From Epiperipatus broadwayi (taxonomy: Eukaryota; Onychophora; Udeonychophora; Euonychophora; Peripatidae): a stretch of DNA of 64,000 bases. The stretch lies in contig JAQFVV010012508.1 of the NCBI GenBank assembly GCA_028023455.1, positions 1,733,877 to 1,797,876 of the forward strand. The letters are read 5' to 3'. Below the pieces are notes generated by a model that was given only the letters and a program-made list of their open reading frames with translations, was not told where the DNA came from and did no database searches. The position numbers and the translations under genes were made by a program. Positions within the stretch are counted from its first letter, which is position 1. The number at the start of each line of letters is the position of its first letter. This document shows positions 22,301-33,959 of this stretch, piece after piece.

Positions 22301-25300
22301 AAGTAACCACCATATAATCTGTACCATAATGTTGAAACCTGCCTAGCAACAAAAGGTAGCAAAATCAAAATTGTCTCTTTTTCCTATTTGTTGCCACACA
22401 TTTAAAGAAAGCCTTGTATGTTGAAGTATGCCATGAAAGTTTTGTTTTGTCTAAGAAGAACATAGGGAAATGGTCAACACAGAAGCCAGCAGTATGTAAT
22501 GTCTGATAAAATAATTATTGCAGATGAGTCTTTTAAATATTTAGACAGAGCATAAAGGCAGTATGAACAGCCCAGCTGCCCTGTTTGGTATAATATTTTT
22601 TGATCTTATATTTTCTTTCTTGTTATTTTTAGAAATGCATCAGTCTAAAAACTAATATCTTATGTAAATTAAGCTATATTATTACAATGTATGTATGCAT
22701 ATAGAATTAGAACAAGATGTATATATTTTTTGTTAATGTGTAAAAAAGCATGTTAAAATATAATCTACCTTGTGCACATTTTTTGTTTGCTTGTAATATC
22801 ACGAGTCTGCATGGGTATTATATATATTGTACCAACATTGTGTTGGCACATAATAATTTTGTTTAAAAAATTATTAAATAAAAAAAAGCTTTCGTAAAAG
22901 AAAACGTAAAATTAAAAGTATAAGAGTTTTTTGAAATAAAAGTTATAATTAATTAATTAAAAGTGTGAAGGGGGTTTGTTTAGAAGTGTCAAGTTAAAAG
23001 TTTTATAAAAGAAGTAAAGAGTTTTTTAGTATTATTATCAGTTGAAATACAACTTAAAGTTTAAAAATATAAATATCTTTTATTTAAATTAAAGAAAAAA
23101 AGGTCATCTTAAAACTAGTGTTGATTTTAGAATAAAAATATATGTGTGCATAAATGACAAAGTAATGTGAGCTTGTTAATAAATTATATATGTGCGTGCA
23201 ACTGTAAATATAATGTATGCATATTAAATATTAAAAAAAATAAATGAATGTTAAAATATTAAAAAACACTCAGCGGTGGCTACTAATTAAAAATATAAAA
23301 ATAACATGTTTGCATGTCTACTAATTAAACAATCTCCAAAAACATGTAATTGAAAACTTATCTCAAAGGAATGCAAAAAACAAGGATAGAACTTCGACAA
23401 CAGATATAGCTGGAGGATAAGTCTTTTGTACAATTACAAAATTTATTTCTTGATGCATTTCTTTAAGTTCTCTATCACTGCTTTGTTGTATTTCTTTTAA
23501 TATTTGTTGTATATTTTCATTTTGAAATGCATGTATTTTATACACTTTCTTTATATTTTTTGTTGCTTTTTTTGTTTTTGTTTAATTTTTTCATTTTATA
23601 ATTGCATTTTTACAAAAAATTTTTTACATTTCTTTCATAAATAGAGACATCTTGCAATATTAAATGTAGCTGGTCTCTTTTCTTAAAACTATTGCACTGT
23701 CTCAATGGATTCTAGCTTTATTGGCTCTAATCCATATGGTTGCATTGGCTCTTGTGTGTTGATGGATCCATGTTTAATTGTTCTACCATCATTATTGTTA
23801 ATGAATAAGTTATCATCTATATATGTAAAGAAATGTTCTATAATACTTTTGTTAATTATGCTATTACTGAATTACTATTTATGCAGATTTACAAACTTAA
23901 ATATTTTTGCATATACTTTATCATTGAATGAACACACCAGTCTCAGTTATTCCTATGCAATCCCACAGAATAATGGGATATATGTGCCTTAATATTTTTG
24001 TAAATATACTGCTGGTAACAAAATATTACCCTGACTACACAGACCAAAACTACTGCTTTAATAAAATATTAGTACAGATACTTTTTATGAAAGCTGATAT
24101 TAATTTTTATTCCAAACATTTATTGCATGTTATTTCTTATAATACACAATATTCTCAATTTATCCATGCTCTCAAATTCAGTATATTTCATGTCTGTACA
24201 GAAGTAAACTTGAGCAAAAAAAGAAGTTCAGGCCCCATGCTTGCTTGCACCAAATATATAATGGAAATTTCTGTCTGCTCCTAATACATTGGAACAATAG
24301 GTACGCATCAACATATTTATTTATATTATAGCAAATATGCATTCAAATAAGTGATTAAATTTAAATATGTACAATAACATTAACCATGCTTTTGTGATGA
24401 TGATGACTTACATCCTAGCAGTGACTGTTAAGCTAAGTCAAATTACTCCCAAAAGTATTTTTAATTTAGTTTTTTAGTTTCAATAAAAAATGAAATTTTA
24501 AGATGCCAGATGTTTTAAATAGAAAGTTTATTGCTGCAAAACCTATTAACATCCGATCATCATAATTTATAAATTATTACCATTATCTTTGGATTGTAGA
24601 TATAAATAGCAAAATGGATGTTAATAGAATATTTGAAATGAATTCAATAAAAGAACACAAATTAAATTGATTAATAATAAAAATAAAATAGTAATTAATT
24701 AACATTAGGTATATAAACCTGCTGCTTACGTATTTGCAACATTTACTACGTATACAAAATAATAATGATAATAATTATTATTAGAGATATTTTAACCTTA
24801 TAGCTTACAATGTCTTTATTGATAAAACCTAACAAATGTAAAATTTAAAAAGATCAAAACCCTGAATTGTGCAGATCTTTTGTTTTAGGAATGAATAAGT
24901 TTTTATTAGTTTATTCTTGATGATAGTTAGCCTCCTTTAGCATTTGTGATGTTAGATAGGGTATGCAATAGATCATTGTAATATTGCAGCACAATATCAT
25001 TTTCTTGCAGCATGAATAAAGCAGGCAGTGGTTAATTTCAGCAAACATTCATTCATATTGGTCTATGAAACAAATTGCATCAATATGAGGGTTTTAACTT
25101 ATGTGGTGGTTGGCTGTTTGCCACACCTTTTTAGAGTCTTCCATAAGTTTATGTCATACTTACTGTGATGACTCTTAGTATTGAAAAACACTTAATTTTT
25201 TTAAAAAAGAGTGATCCAAATTATACTGAAAAATTGTTTGAATTAGTATTTCATCTGATTATGGGATGTCTGCATCACTGCTTTTGTAGTTAAGGCTTGG

Positions 25301-25975
25301 AATGCCACAGTTTTACATTTCTTTAGATATATACCCCACTTGTTCTGGGTAACTACTTAATGGATGTTTTCCAAATAACAGATTTATTAAAATCTAGTTC
25401 TTCTCCCTCTTTCTCTCCCCCCCACCCTCCATCTTTATCCCTCCCTTTATCACCCCTCCTTTATATCCCACTATTTTTTCTTTTCCTCACACACTCAACT
25501 AGTTACAAAATTAAAGATTTGGCAACATTTTTATTGATTAACATTTTTTCAATCCTTAAATTATAATATAATAAAAAATGGTTTTTTTCTCTTTTTCTTG
25601 TTTTTTAATCTATGATAGTGTTAGAGAAAAATCAGTGATGACTTTTTAAAAATTGATCATAATTTTTTTTTAATTTTAGTAATTTTTAACTCAATAATAT
25701 GGTTAGATTTGCCATCTTTATTTACTATAAGAATAATTTTTTTATTTAAACCCATATTGGGAAGGGAAATCAGAAATGGTCACAAAATACTTTATATTTT
25801 TATGTACTATACAATTCAAATTCTTGCATGAATCAAACCCTTTTTTTTTCTCCACATAGTATGAATTATAACCTTATTGTTTTCAATTTTTATATTTCCT
25901 TTAAAAAATATTTAATAACATTATATAAAAAACATCTATAGACCAATGTTATTAAAATTGCCTATAACAATATAG
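19340..25975. other. Long AT-rich stretch without a supported gene
   Basis: Only short chance frames occur. 22010-22570 is less AT-biased and reads like decayed element sequence (ATTGGAGAACTGTTGGAAGC, GGTCAACACAGAAGCCAGCA), but no domain could be assigned. 23363-23545 on the minus strand has a short glutamine/glutamate-rich frame (IQQILKEIQQSSDRELKEMH) that might be a gag-like or coiled-coil remnant. 24840-25330 is likewise mildly GC-richer with no assignment. A TCTCCCCCCCACCCTCC-type pyrimidine tract lies at 25400-25450. Confidence 0.5.
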
Positions 25976-25980
25976 ATAAA

Positions 25981-26096
25981 TCACTAAACATCACATGATC
26001 ACCATCTCTTATTCTGGCACATAACTGTTATTAAACAAGCAAAACTCTCCATACAGTAGTGTCACCTTGTGCCAAGCTGAGTAATCAATGGATTGG
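25981..26096 (-). repeat. HHR-1 family fragment
   Basis: It starts CACTAAACATCACATGATCACC and runs through AAACTCTCCATACAGTAGTG to AATCAATGGAT, which is the 5' inverted end of the HHR-1 element. It stops before the ribozyme. No duplication of flanking bases was found. Confidence 0.65.
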
Positions 26097-26547
26097 CAAC
26101 AATATAGATAAATGTTGCCAATGTTATTATGCAATATATGCACATAAACAAATGGTAAATTATACATTTTGTTTGTTTTTGACTATTCTGATTTGTAATG
26201 TTACTGATTTGATTTACTATCAGATTTGTTCCATTTGCAATATATGTGATAATAAGAAGTAAATTATTTTCTTTGCTGTAATGTATGATGTAAATTTTTT
26301 GTCATTGTTTTTATTCTTATCTATATTTCTTTATAATCCTATGATAATAATTAAATTAATAATTTACACAATTAAAAAAAAAGGTCTTATGAGTATTATT
26401 ATCTTGTTGTGTGTGTTTTTTATATTAAATGATTATGATAGCACCGTTTTTGACACTGATATAAAATTAAATGATAAAAGGAAGTAGATTAATATTTATT
26501 TAATAATATGTATATATTATTTCTTTACAGAAAATCCCGGTTTGATA

Positions 26548-27425
26548 ATGAATGCCTTACAAGTTTCTAATTTAACATCTTTCTTTAATAATGCACACTT
26601 GACAAGCAACGACTTGACACCTCTAACTGAAGATAATATTATGATTGCATGGAATATTTTATGTCATATGTCTACAGGACTTTCCTGTGTAAGTCTAATA
26701 AGCACCTCATTAGCAATTTTCACATTTGCCAAAGAATGTAAAAAAAAATTGTCTTCATTTTATATGACCATTTTAATGTCAATATATTTCTTTCATTTAC
26801 TGACTCTTATAAGTCACACAGAAAAAAGTTTTTCCTTTGCAAGTAAAATTTGTGGTTCTGTTTCTCTGCTTGCATTTGAACCTAGTCATTTTGTCATTTT
26901 AATAATATTGAATTTTGAAAACCTTGTCACAATAATGCTTCCATTGAAAAAAGATTTTTTCACAAAGCATCATTATAATATATTTGTAGTATTTACTGCT
27001 ATTTTTATACTATTTAATGCAGTTGCATTTTATACACCTCAGTTTTCCAAACAATTATTATAAGGTATTACCAAAATAATATCCATTTCAATTGTCTTTA
27101 TTATAACGTTTTGATTGTTGTATCTTTGGTAGTTTATCACACTTCTGGCACTGAATACCCACAAAAATCAGTAGATTCTTTTATAATAGCTTTGCAGCTG
27201 ATAACAACAATAATGGACATTTCATTTCAAACAATTTTGATAATTCTTTGTCATATAATAAACTCAATATTTATATCAGATATGGCACTTATAATAATTA
27301 TAAATTTCTTTTATGGTGCACCATTTTTCATTTACATAATATTCTTATGAAAGTTTAGACAAAAGTTTTTAAAGGCCTTTGGATGTTTTAATAAAGTTCA
27401 AGATGCCGACACTATCAAATCATAA
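26548..27425 (+). pseudogene. Class A (rhodopsin-like) GPCR pseudogene
   Basis: The frame starts at ATG 26548 (an upstream TTTCTTTACAG at 26520-26530 could be a splice acceptor). TM1 is about residues 35-56. TM2 is around SFYMTILMSIYFF. TM3 begins with the conserved Cys (KICGSVSLL) and ends FENLVTIMLPLKK, the position of the ERY..I..PL motif with Arg lost. TM4 is followed by stop TAA at 27061. After a shift of frame an ECL2-like HFNCLYYN leads into TM5 and a shortened loop, then TM6 and TM7 (INFFYGAPFFIYIIFL, in place of NPxxY). A TGA at 27348 interrupts just before helix 8, KFRQKFLKAFGCF, and the final stop is at 27423-27425. One frameshift, one nonsense codon and a missing Arg3.50 argue for a pseudogene. 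The ligand is unknown, though rapidly evolving chemosensory-type receptors look like this. Confidence 0.75.
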
Positions 27426-27429
27426 ATAC

Positions 27430-28080
27430 TGTATATATAATGTATTGTTATTAAACAAATAAAATAATACCTCTTCTTTAACAACATTCAACACACATGC
27501 ACACAACAAATACATATAAAAATTATTAAACACATACTGGTATTAAATTGTTTTTAGTTTGTGTATTAAAGCTTCAACATTATTTGTTTTACACTTTATT
27601 CATTTGAATTTCAAATAAGCTTCTGTTTAAAAATACAATTTTATAATCCAAATAAAATGATCATTATTATCTTATTTTATCATATTCATGATCATATGGC
27701 ATTTAAAATAATTAAATTGCTGTCTGTCTTTGCTTATAAATTACCAGGATTATTTTTTGCTGTGACCATGAATTTCAAGGAGTCTTTACAAGTAGTTGAA
27801 ATCATCAGCATGTTCTGCTAAAAAGCAATCATAGAAGTTTATTCTGGGGCATGAAGACCATAACCATCAGGATATCGAACTCTAGTTCCTGGACTAAATT
27901 GAATGCTGTGCAAACCAGTTTCACATATATAATATTGCAGCCCACACAGACACTCTTGTAAACAGTGAAAATTTTAATACAAACTCTACCTTGAAATGTA
28001 AAACCTGATTGTGACTAAAATTTGACAACCACAAACAGAAAATATTTTACTAATGAACTACAAAAAATCTTTTTCACATT
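27430..28080. other. No supported feature
   Basis: AT-rich flank of the GPCR pseudogene. Nothing recognisable was found. A polyadenylation-like AATAAA occurs at 27460-27465, downstream of the last receptor codon. Confidence 0.4.
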
Positions 28081-28087
28081 TTGCTTA

Positions 28088-28172
28088 TAATATTTACTAA
28101 GGCTGTAATCTCAAAAATGTGCACGTAAAAATGATAGTAGGGACCTCTACAGGTCTTAACCACAAGCTTATA
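28088..28172 (+). repeat. Half-copy of the palindromic element at 43897-44330
   Basis: AATATTTACTAAGGCTGTAA and AGGGACCTCTACAGGTCTTA, followed by ACCACAAGCTTAT, match one arm of the palindrome at 43947-44322. Only the outer ~85 bases of a single arm are present. Confidence 0.7.
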
Positions 28173-28179
28173 GAAAATG

Positions 28180-29220
28180 TATGTACATAAATGTAATCTG
28201 ATGTTTATGCATAAGCAATATTTTATTAGTTGTATCTTGGATTTAAAATATCCAGTTTATTTAGTTATGAATAATTTAATAAAATTCTACTTACCACAAA
28301 CAGTAATACTTATTTATGACATCAATTTAAAATTTAATTTATGTAGTTTTGCATATTTATTTTGTTTATTGTGAAATTTTAGCATAGTTTTAATATTTAT
28401 ATTTTTTAATACTTAATTTAATTTTAATTTATTTGTCATATTATGGTATGCTTCTGAATATTTAAAGGTGTACGCACTAGTTAAACAATTTCCAGTTATC
28501 TTTGGACAGGGAGGAAAAAGTAAAAAAAATAAAATAAAACCTGGTCACATAACCATGGCTAATAATTTAATAAATCTAGTGAAAAAGTTTGTAACATTTG
28601 GAAATCATTCATTTACCTTTCCCTTAAAAAAATAGAAAAAACAGATGACCCACATAGATATATAAATAAAATTTATATTGTTGTCTTTGATAAATTAGCC
28701 TAGTTAGTTAAAGTATCACCATAAATTCAGTTCTTTGAATATTTATAAGTTTATTGATTTGAAAACTTGTCAGTCCAGAGACACCTGAAAAAGAAAAAAT
28801 AATATGGTTCAAAACAATGTGTTATATAATAATCTAAATAAAGTCTGAATTTTTCTAAAATCAATCAACCACTAAAGCTAGACAATGAAAATAGACAACA
28901 TATAATTATGTTCCCATAAAAGTATTTATCTAATATGAATATTGTTTTTCTAGTGACCATTACTTTTTGAAATATCTGCAGAATGAACATTGATTTCGGG
29001 TGAAATGGAGATATGTATTAAAAACTATAACATTCACAAAAGTCTGTGTATTGTGCCAAAATTAATACTGTTCTATTATTTGATACCATATCCTAAGATT
29101 AGTTCACAATTATTCCAGAGCTTCCATAATGGTAAAAAATGAATAAACACAATGATATATTGAAGAAACAAATTATGACTAAAACCTGTATCCATTTCCA
29201 TAGACTTTCATGATCTATAG
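28180..29220. other. No supported feature
   Basis: AT-rich, with no frame or repeat recognised. Confidence 0.4.
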
Positions 29221-29236
29221 TAATTGATGACCAGAG

Positions 29237-29296
29237 TTCTTTAGCAGTTGGCTTTTGTGCTAAATAGCATTACCGACACCTAGGAGTTCAAATTTG
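29237..29296 (+). repeat. Possible tRNA-derived SINE remnant
   Basis: TTAGCAGTTGG at 29240-29250 resembles a Pol III A box. GGAGTTCAAATTTGAA at 29283-29298 resembles a B box at tRNA-like spacing. No tail or duplication was identified, so this is tentative. Confidence 0.35.
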
Positions 29297-29479
29297 AATA
29301 TCTTTGTTGATCCCTAGCCATCATATGTTTGACCCACAAGGATTTTCATAACTACTATTTTATGGTGAAATAGATCTCTAAAGCTTCATTACAGCTTTTT
29401 CTGGAAATAACAGGTGACTACCAAGTGATAGAATCATCAAAGAAAGGTAATTACATTGTATACAGAATGCCTTGTGCAC

Positions 29480-31060
29480 TAGCAGCTGATTTCTGGAATA
29501 GTTAGAACATTAATCATTTCATAAGTTTTTTGTAAATCAATCTTATCCATTCTTCCATTAGCTTTTACATTTTTACTACTTACTAATTCTATTATTTTTA
29601 ATTTTTTATAGATCTTAACCTGTTCTTGTACATATGATTCAAAGCATCTCTGTATTTTTATCACACTCAAATGTTAACTGCAAGTTGTAAATAGATAACA
29701 AATCAAACCAATATACCATTCTTGATGATACACTTCTGGGAACAATTCCTTTTCTGTTGAAAGAAACCAGAAGACATTCATCATCAGTTGTTATTATGGT
29801 AAATTCTTGATCATAAATAAAATCATGAATTTTTTAAAATATTTGATCATATAAATGGAGCCTTTGAGCATAATTACACTTTGCCCTGCTTAACATTCAA
29901 AATGTAAGTATCTCCATGTTTTCTGAATCATTTTGCTTCATATGAAGTATTGCTCCACTTCTATTTGTGATATTAACAAGATTATTATCAACTATTTTCC
30001 AATGTCATAGAATTCTAGATCTGATATGGAATTAGACTACCATTTGCTTTTTTAAAAGATTGATTTTATTTTTTCATCACAACCATTTTGAAGCTTTAAA
30101 ACAATAGCCTGTTTATGGATTTTGTTACTTTCGTTCTATTGTCAATGAACTATTCATAATAGTTTACTTAGTCTGCTAAAATTTTGTAACTCTTTCACAT
30201 TTGTTAGCATCTTGGTTTTTAAGATTATCCTTTTAAATGTAGTAATATTGTAACATTTATCTTAAATCGAAAACATTCCCAATTTCATTAGCCTCAATGT
30301 TACTTTTCTTCCATCCATTTGTAATTTTAAGGCTGATATCTCAACTATTAATTCTTTGTGGGTTTGTAATCTGTTGTTAGCTGAATCATTATAAACAGTC
30401 ATATAGAGATAAGTATTTGTAGATCTTTTTTTTTGTTCAAAAAACCCTCCTTACACCAGTGATGCCCCTATTTGTTTAATTGGTGATAATCGTAGTTGCC
30501 CACACATATTCTAATTTCTGTTAATGTGGTCCATTCCAAATAAGAGATCAATTCTATTATGCCCTCAACTTGGAGATGAACAAATCTTTCTCCCCTTTAG
30601 ACCCATGCAAATGGAAATGGTCTGCTGGATTTACTTATTTAATATGAAATCGTCAGACTATTATTTATAGCATTTCATTCTACTGTGGAAATATTTCAGA
30701 AAATTTTGACTTGAAATTTATATGTTTCAATGATGGAATTCCTAAAATCAATTCTTATCTATAAGATTTTTATGGTTTTGAACGAAATTTGTTGGAGTAA
30801 ATTCTTATTAAAGTTGTCTCTGCTTATATTTACTATAACTTCTCTAGCAATGGTATTTTTTTAATGAAAATCTGCTACTAATTTGGAGCTACCTAAAATG
30901 TGGCATGCTTTTGTTTTTCTTCAAGATTGCTTGATAACTATAGAAACTTCCAACCCTGAGTTGAGTTCCATCATTATGGGGCAATTATCAATGGAAATTT
31001 TAAATGAAGAATTTCCTTTCCATGATTTTATCATTATCAACCAATCCTTAACAGTTTTAC
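29480..31060 (-). pseudogene. Decayed Gypsy-type LTR retrotransposon pol (protease and RNase H legible)
   Basis: Read on the minus strand, around 31030-30880 a segment with ISIDNCPIMMELNSGLEVSI lines up with the retropepsin pattern in which ELDSGAEVSV surrounds the catalytic Asp (here Asn). After unreadable text where RT should be, 29980-29690 reads GAILHMKQ, KCNYAQ, KIHDFIYDQEFTIIT and RKGIVPRSVSSRMVYWFDLL in the order and spacing of the RT end and RNase H domain of Gypsy elements of the type with KGIP...R.QRWAL. Multiple stops make it inactive. LTRs were not found. Confidence 0.65.
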
Positions 31061-31948
31061 TCTTTCTTCTTGACTTACAACGTAGTTAATACTTTTTATT
31101 TAAAAAATATTTTTTGAAAAGACAAATTTGGATCATGATCATATTTTCAGTTGAATATTTTTTAACATAAGTTTACCAAGGATTATACTAAAGCCTATCT
31201 TTGTAGATATGTCAATTTGTGGCTTAAATTCCTGAATTTCCATATGCTAATAGAATGATTATTTATTGTGTAGTTTACAGCAAGAGTTTGCGAAGACCAA
31301 CGTAAATGTAGTTTCTATATTCATAAGCAATAAATTAGTATCTCTCACGCCGTAAATAAATTTAATATTAAGCCCTTTTTATGTGAAGGTATCAAAATCT
31401 CAAATATTAGTTGACTTTCTCAGTTCTGATGCAAAATCTAGTCTTTTTTTCATATGTTTGACTGACATCTTAAATTGGTAATCCTGTAATAATAATTAAT
31501 GGTTTGGAGTTAAAAACAAGCATTTAGAATTTAAGTGCCCTTTCATATGGCAATTTGAAAAGATGTGTATGCACAGTTCTAGTGCCCACACCACATGTAA
31601 CAAGCTACATACTTACTAACAGTGTTAACTTAATTTTTCATACTGACCTTCAAAAAGAACCGGAAATAGTCATGTATACTGACGAGTTATCCAAGTTAGT
31701 AGTATCTAATTTACAAAACAGACTAGTTCATCATTTTATTTTTCCTCATTATCAAATTGTTGTCTTTTGCTTTCAAAAATAAGAAGTGATTATTTCAGCA
31801 ACATATTTATTACGTTCTATTATATTTACAGCTAATTACAGATACAAACATATAGGTGCTGTTTTTACGGTTGTTTCAATTTATATACTTTAAATGCTAA
31901 CAATCTCATCAAAATTTAAACACTAAAAGTATAAAGCTAAAGTAGTCA

Positions 31949-32502
31949 ATTATCCTAAATTCACAACTCAAACAGACTAGCCAAGAAAATAAACTCTAAA
32001 ACACTACCAATGGTTTCCCTGCTACAAGTAGACTTCTCAAGTGTGAAGAACTACAAAATAACAACATATTTAAACTAAACATTACCCACAATTCCATTTA
32101 CTTCCCATACACCCTTAATATTAAAAGAACTTTTAAATAAGTTAACTGCTTCAGAAGCATAAATTTTTAATAATAAAGCTTCTTTAATTTTCCTTTTTAT
32201 TTCAGACCACCCTATTAATTTTTGATGAAGCTAAGGTTGTGTTCGTCAAGAGAGATAAAAAAATTAAAAAATCTTTATTATTAAAAATGTATGATTCTGA
32301 AGCAGTTAACTTATTTAAAAGTTCTTTTAGTATTAAAGGTATATGGAAAGTAAGTGGAATTGTGGATAATGTTTAGTTTAAATATGTTATTATTTTGTAG
32401 TCCTTTACACTTGAGGTCTGCTTATAGCAGGGAAACCATTGGTAGTGTTTTAGAGTTTATTTTCTTGGCTAGTCTGGTAAAGTTGTGAATTTGAGTAATT
32501 TT
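31949..32502. repeat. ~550-bp palindromic (foldback) element
   Basis: The left arm 31949-32195 and right arm 32262-32502 are inverse copies over ~240 bases (e.g. CAGACTAGCCAAGAAAATAA against TTATTTTCTTGGCTAGTCTG). The spacer is ~65 bases. The right arm, read forward, keeps a short open stretch (VVFVKRDKKIKKSLLLKMYD). Which arm was ancestral cannot be told. The ends resemble those of 33595-33719, so a family is implied. Confidence 0.8.
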
Positions 32503-32509
32503 GATTAAT

Positions 32510-33215
32510 ATACTTATACATGATTAGTTTAGTTCATTATAATACATGGATCTCCATTCTCTCCCTCCTACAAGACTTTGTAAATAATGACCTAATTAGT
32601 ATGTAACAATATTATTGGAAGCACTGATGTACAAAAAGGGCAAAAAACATTTATAGAAAAGTATAAACTGAACTGACATGGTACATACTTCTTATTATAT
32701 TGGGAATGAACTCTCTTATAAGCCTATCAGATAGTACTGTTCATCAAGAGATTTGGCAAGACTAAAATTATAATCAGTGAACAAATTGGAAGTATTTGTT
32801 CTCCATCTGCCCACAGTGGCAAAAAAATGTTTATTTTTTGCTCAATAATATCTGGGAACTTGTGTGATAGCTTGTTTCCAGAAAGTACAATGTGAACCTT
32901 ATTTCATATTTTATGTTCAAAATAATTTCCAGCAAGAAGTCTTTTATCAAGAAATCAGTCCAAAAAGGATTCCATTTACAGGACAAGGTGTAGTAAGTGA
33001 AAATGAAATAAAGTAACAGCATTCTTGTTTATTAATTGATTAATAGATAACATTACCCACGATTGGTTTTAAATTATATTATAGATATTATTATTTTAAA
33101 TTTATATGAAATCATTACTATAAATTATTAGGGAAATAATACAATTTTTCTTCTTCCTCTTCTTATATATTGATTTCTATATTTTATATATCATATCATT
33201 TTTATCTTCTCTATA
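32510..33215. other. No supported feature
   Basis: AT-rich text between two palindromic elements. No gene or repeat recognised. Confidence 0.4.
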
Positions 33216-33293
33216 CATTTTATATTATACACCATATACACCTTAACTAATACTCTACAATGCAGTTTAACATATGATTTATTTTATCTCCTC

Positions 33294-33334
33294 TTGCCAC
33301 AGTTTCAACTGTCCAGCAGTCATCATCAGAGCTA
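33294..33334 (-). ncRNA. Hammerhead motif HHR-2 (cleavage triplet damaged)
   Basis: Minus strand: CTGATGA (complement of 33323-33329), helix II GACTG/CAGTT with loop CTGGA, and GAAA (complement of 33303-33306). The following CTGTGGC lacks the A of the CTGTAGGC seen at 33371-33410, so the triplet is damaged. One extra base stands between CTGATGA and the helix, as in all HHR-2 copies. Confidence 0.6.
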
Positions 33335-33370
33335 CAACATTTAAACATATACAATTAATACCTTTCTATA

Positions 33371-33410
33371 CATATGATGACTGCTGGACAGTTGAAACTG
33401 TAGGCAAGAG
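33371..33410 (+). ncRNA. Hammerhead motif HHR-2
   Basis: TGATGA at 33375-33380 (preceding C replaced by A), GACTG/CAGTT with loop CTGGA, GAAA at 33394-33397, and triplet GTA ending at 33402. Helix III is minimal (AC/GT with one base between). Loss of C3 is expected to impair activity. Confidence 0.6.
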
Positions 33411-33594
33411 GAGATAAAATAAATATGCTAAACTGCATTGTAGAGTGTCAAGTAAAGTATATATGGTGTATTATATTATATACAATTCAGCAATGCAAAT
33501 AAGAAGTGGAAGGAAATTTTAATACTTATACATTTTAACAATACTATTTTTTTATTATTAAACTTTATGCATGTTGATTATATATCTATATAAT

Positions 33595-33719
33595 CCAAAT
33601 TACCCCAAATCCATAACTCAACCAGACTAGCAGAGAAAATAAATTCTAAAACACTACCACTGGTTTCACTGCTATTTTCTTGGCTAGTCTGTTTGAGTTC
33701 TGGATTTGGGGTAATTTTG
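33595..33719. repeat. Short palindromic relative of 31949-32502
   Basis: AAATTACCCCAAATCCATAA ... AGACTAGC at the left is the inverse of GCTAGTCTG ... GGATTTGGGGTAATTTT at the right. It shares AACACTACCA.TGGTTTC.CTGCT with the larger element, so it looks like an internal-deletion derivative. Confidence 0.75.
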
Positions 33720-33797
33720 ATTATTCATTGACTAGTTTAGCATTTGATGTTTATATGTATATAAAATGTATTAATTGTATGATAATATGTTTGGATA

Positions 33798-33845
33798 TTG
33801 TAGCTCTGATGATGACTGCAGGACAGTTGAAATTGTAAAAATAAA
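33798..33845 (+). ncRNA. Hammerhead motif HHR-2, complete boxes
   Basis: CTGATGA at 33806-33812, one extra T, helix II GACTG/CAGTT around loop CAGGA, GAAA at 33829-33832, and triplet GTA ending at 33837. Upstream text (TTAATTGTAT ... GTAGCT) matches the centre of the palindrome at 33221-33480. Helix III is AT/GT-like and too small to be stable alone. Confidence 0.65.
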
Positions 33846-33959
33846 GTTTGATAAAAAATAATATTGTTGAAGTGTATAAGGAAGGTGAAAATGGTATACA
33901 TAAATTATTATACAGGCGTGTGCATTTATTTTCCCTTTTCATCAAATTTGTTCTTAAAA

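Larger units (their letters stand above)
33221..33480. mobile_element. Palindromic element with two head-to-head HHR-2 hammerheads
   Basis: Left arm 33221-33334 (minus) and right arm 33371-33480 (plus) are inverse copies. Both contain CTGGACAGTTGAAACTG, CAAGAGGAGATAAAATAAAT, AAACTGCATTGTAGAGT and TGGTGTATTATA. The ~36-base centre matches the 5' side of the hammerhead at 33798-33845. The same arm recurs at 43830-43896 and 44330-44475. Both hammerheads point outward from the centre. Confidence 0.8.

Noticed and set aside
23363-23545. Coiled-coil-like protein frame on the minus strand
   Set aside because: Only 60 codons in AT-rich sequence, with no neighbouring retroelement motif. Kept only as a remark.
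24840-25330. Tc1/mariner transposase remnant on the minus strand
   Set aside because: A few residues (NDIVLQYYNDLLHTL) recall a DDE block, but no second motif or inverted ends were found.
27111-27350. Separate small membrane protein
   Set aside because: It starts at TTG, lies directly after the first GPCR frame, and continues into a helix-8-like segment, so it is the second half of the same broken receptor.
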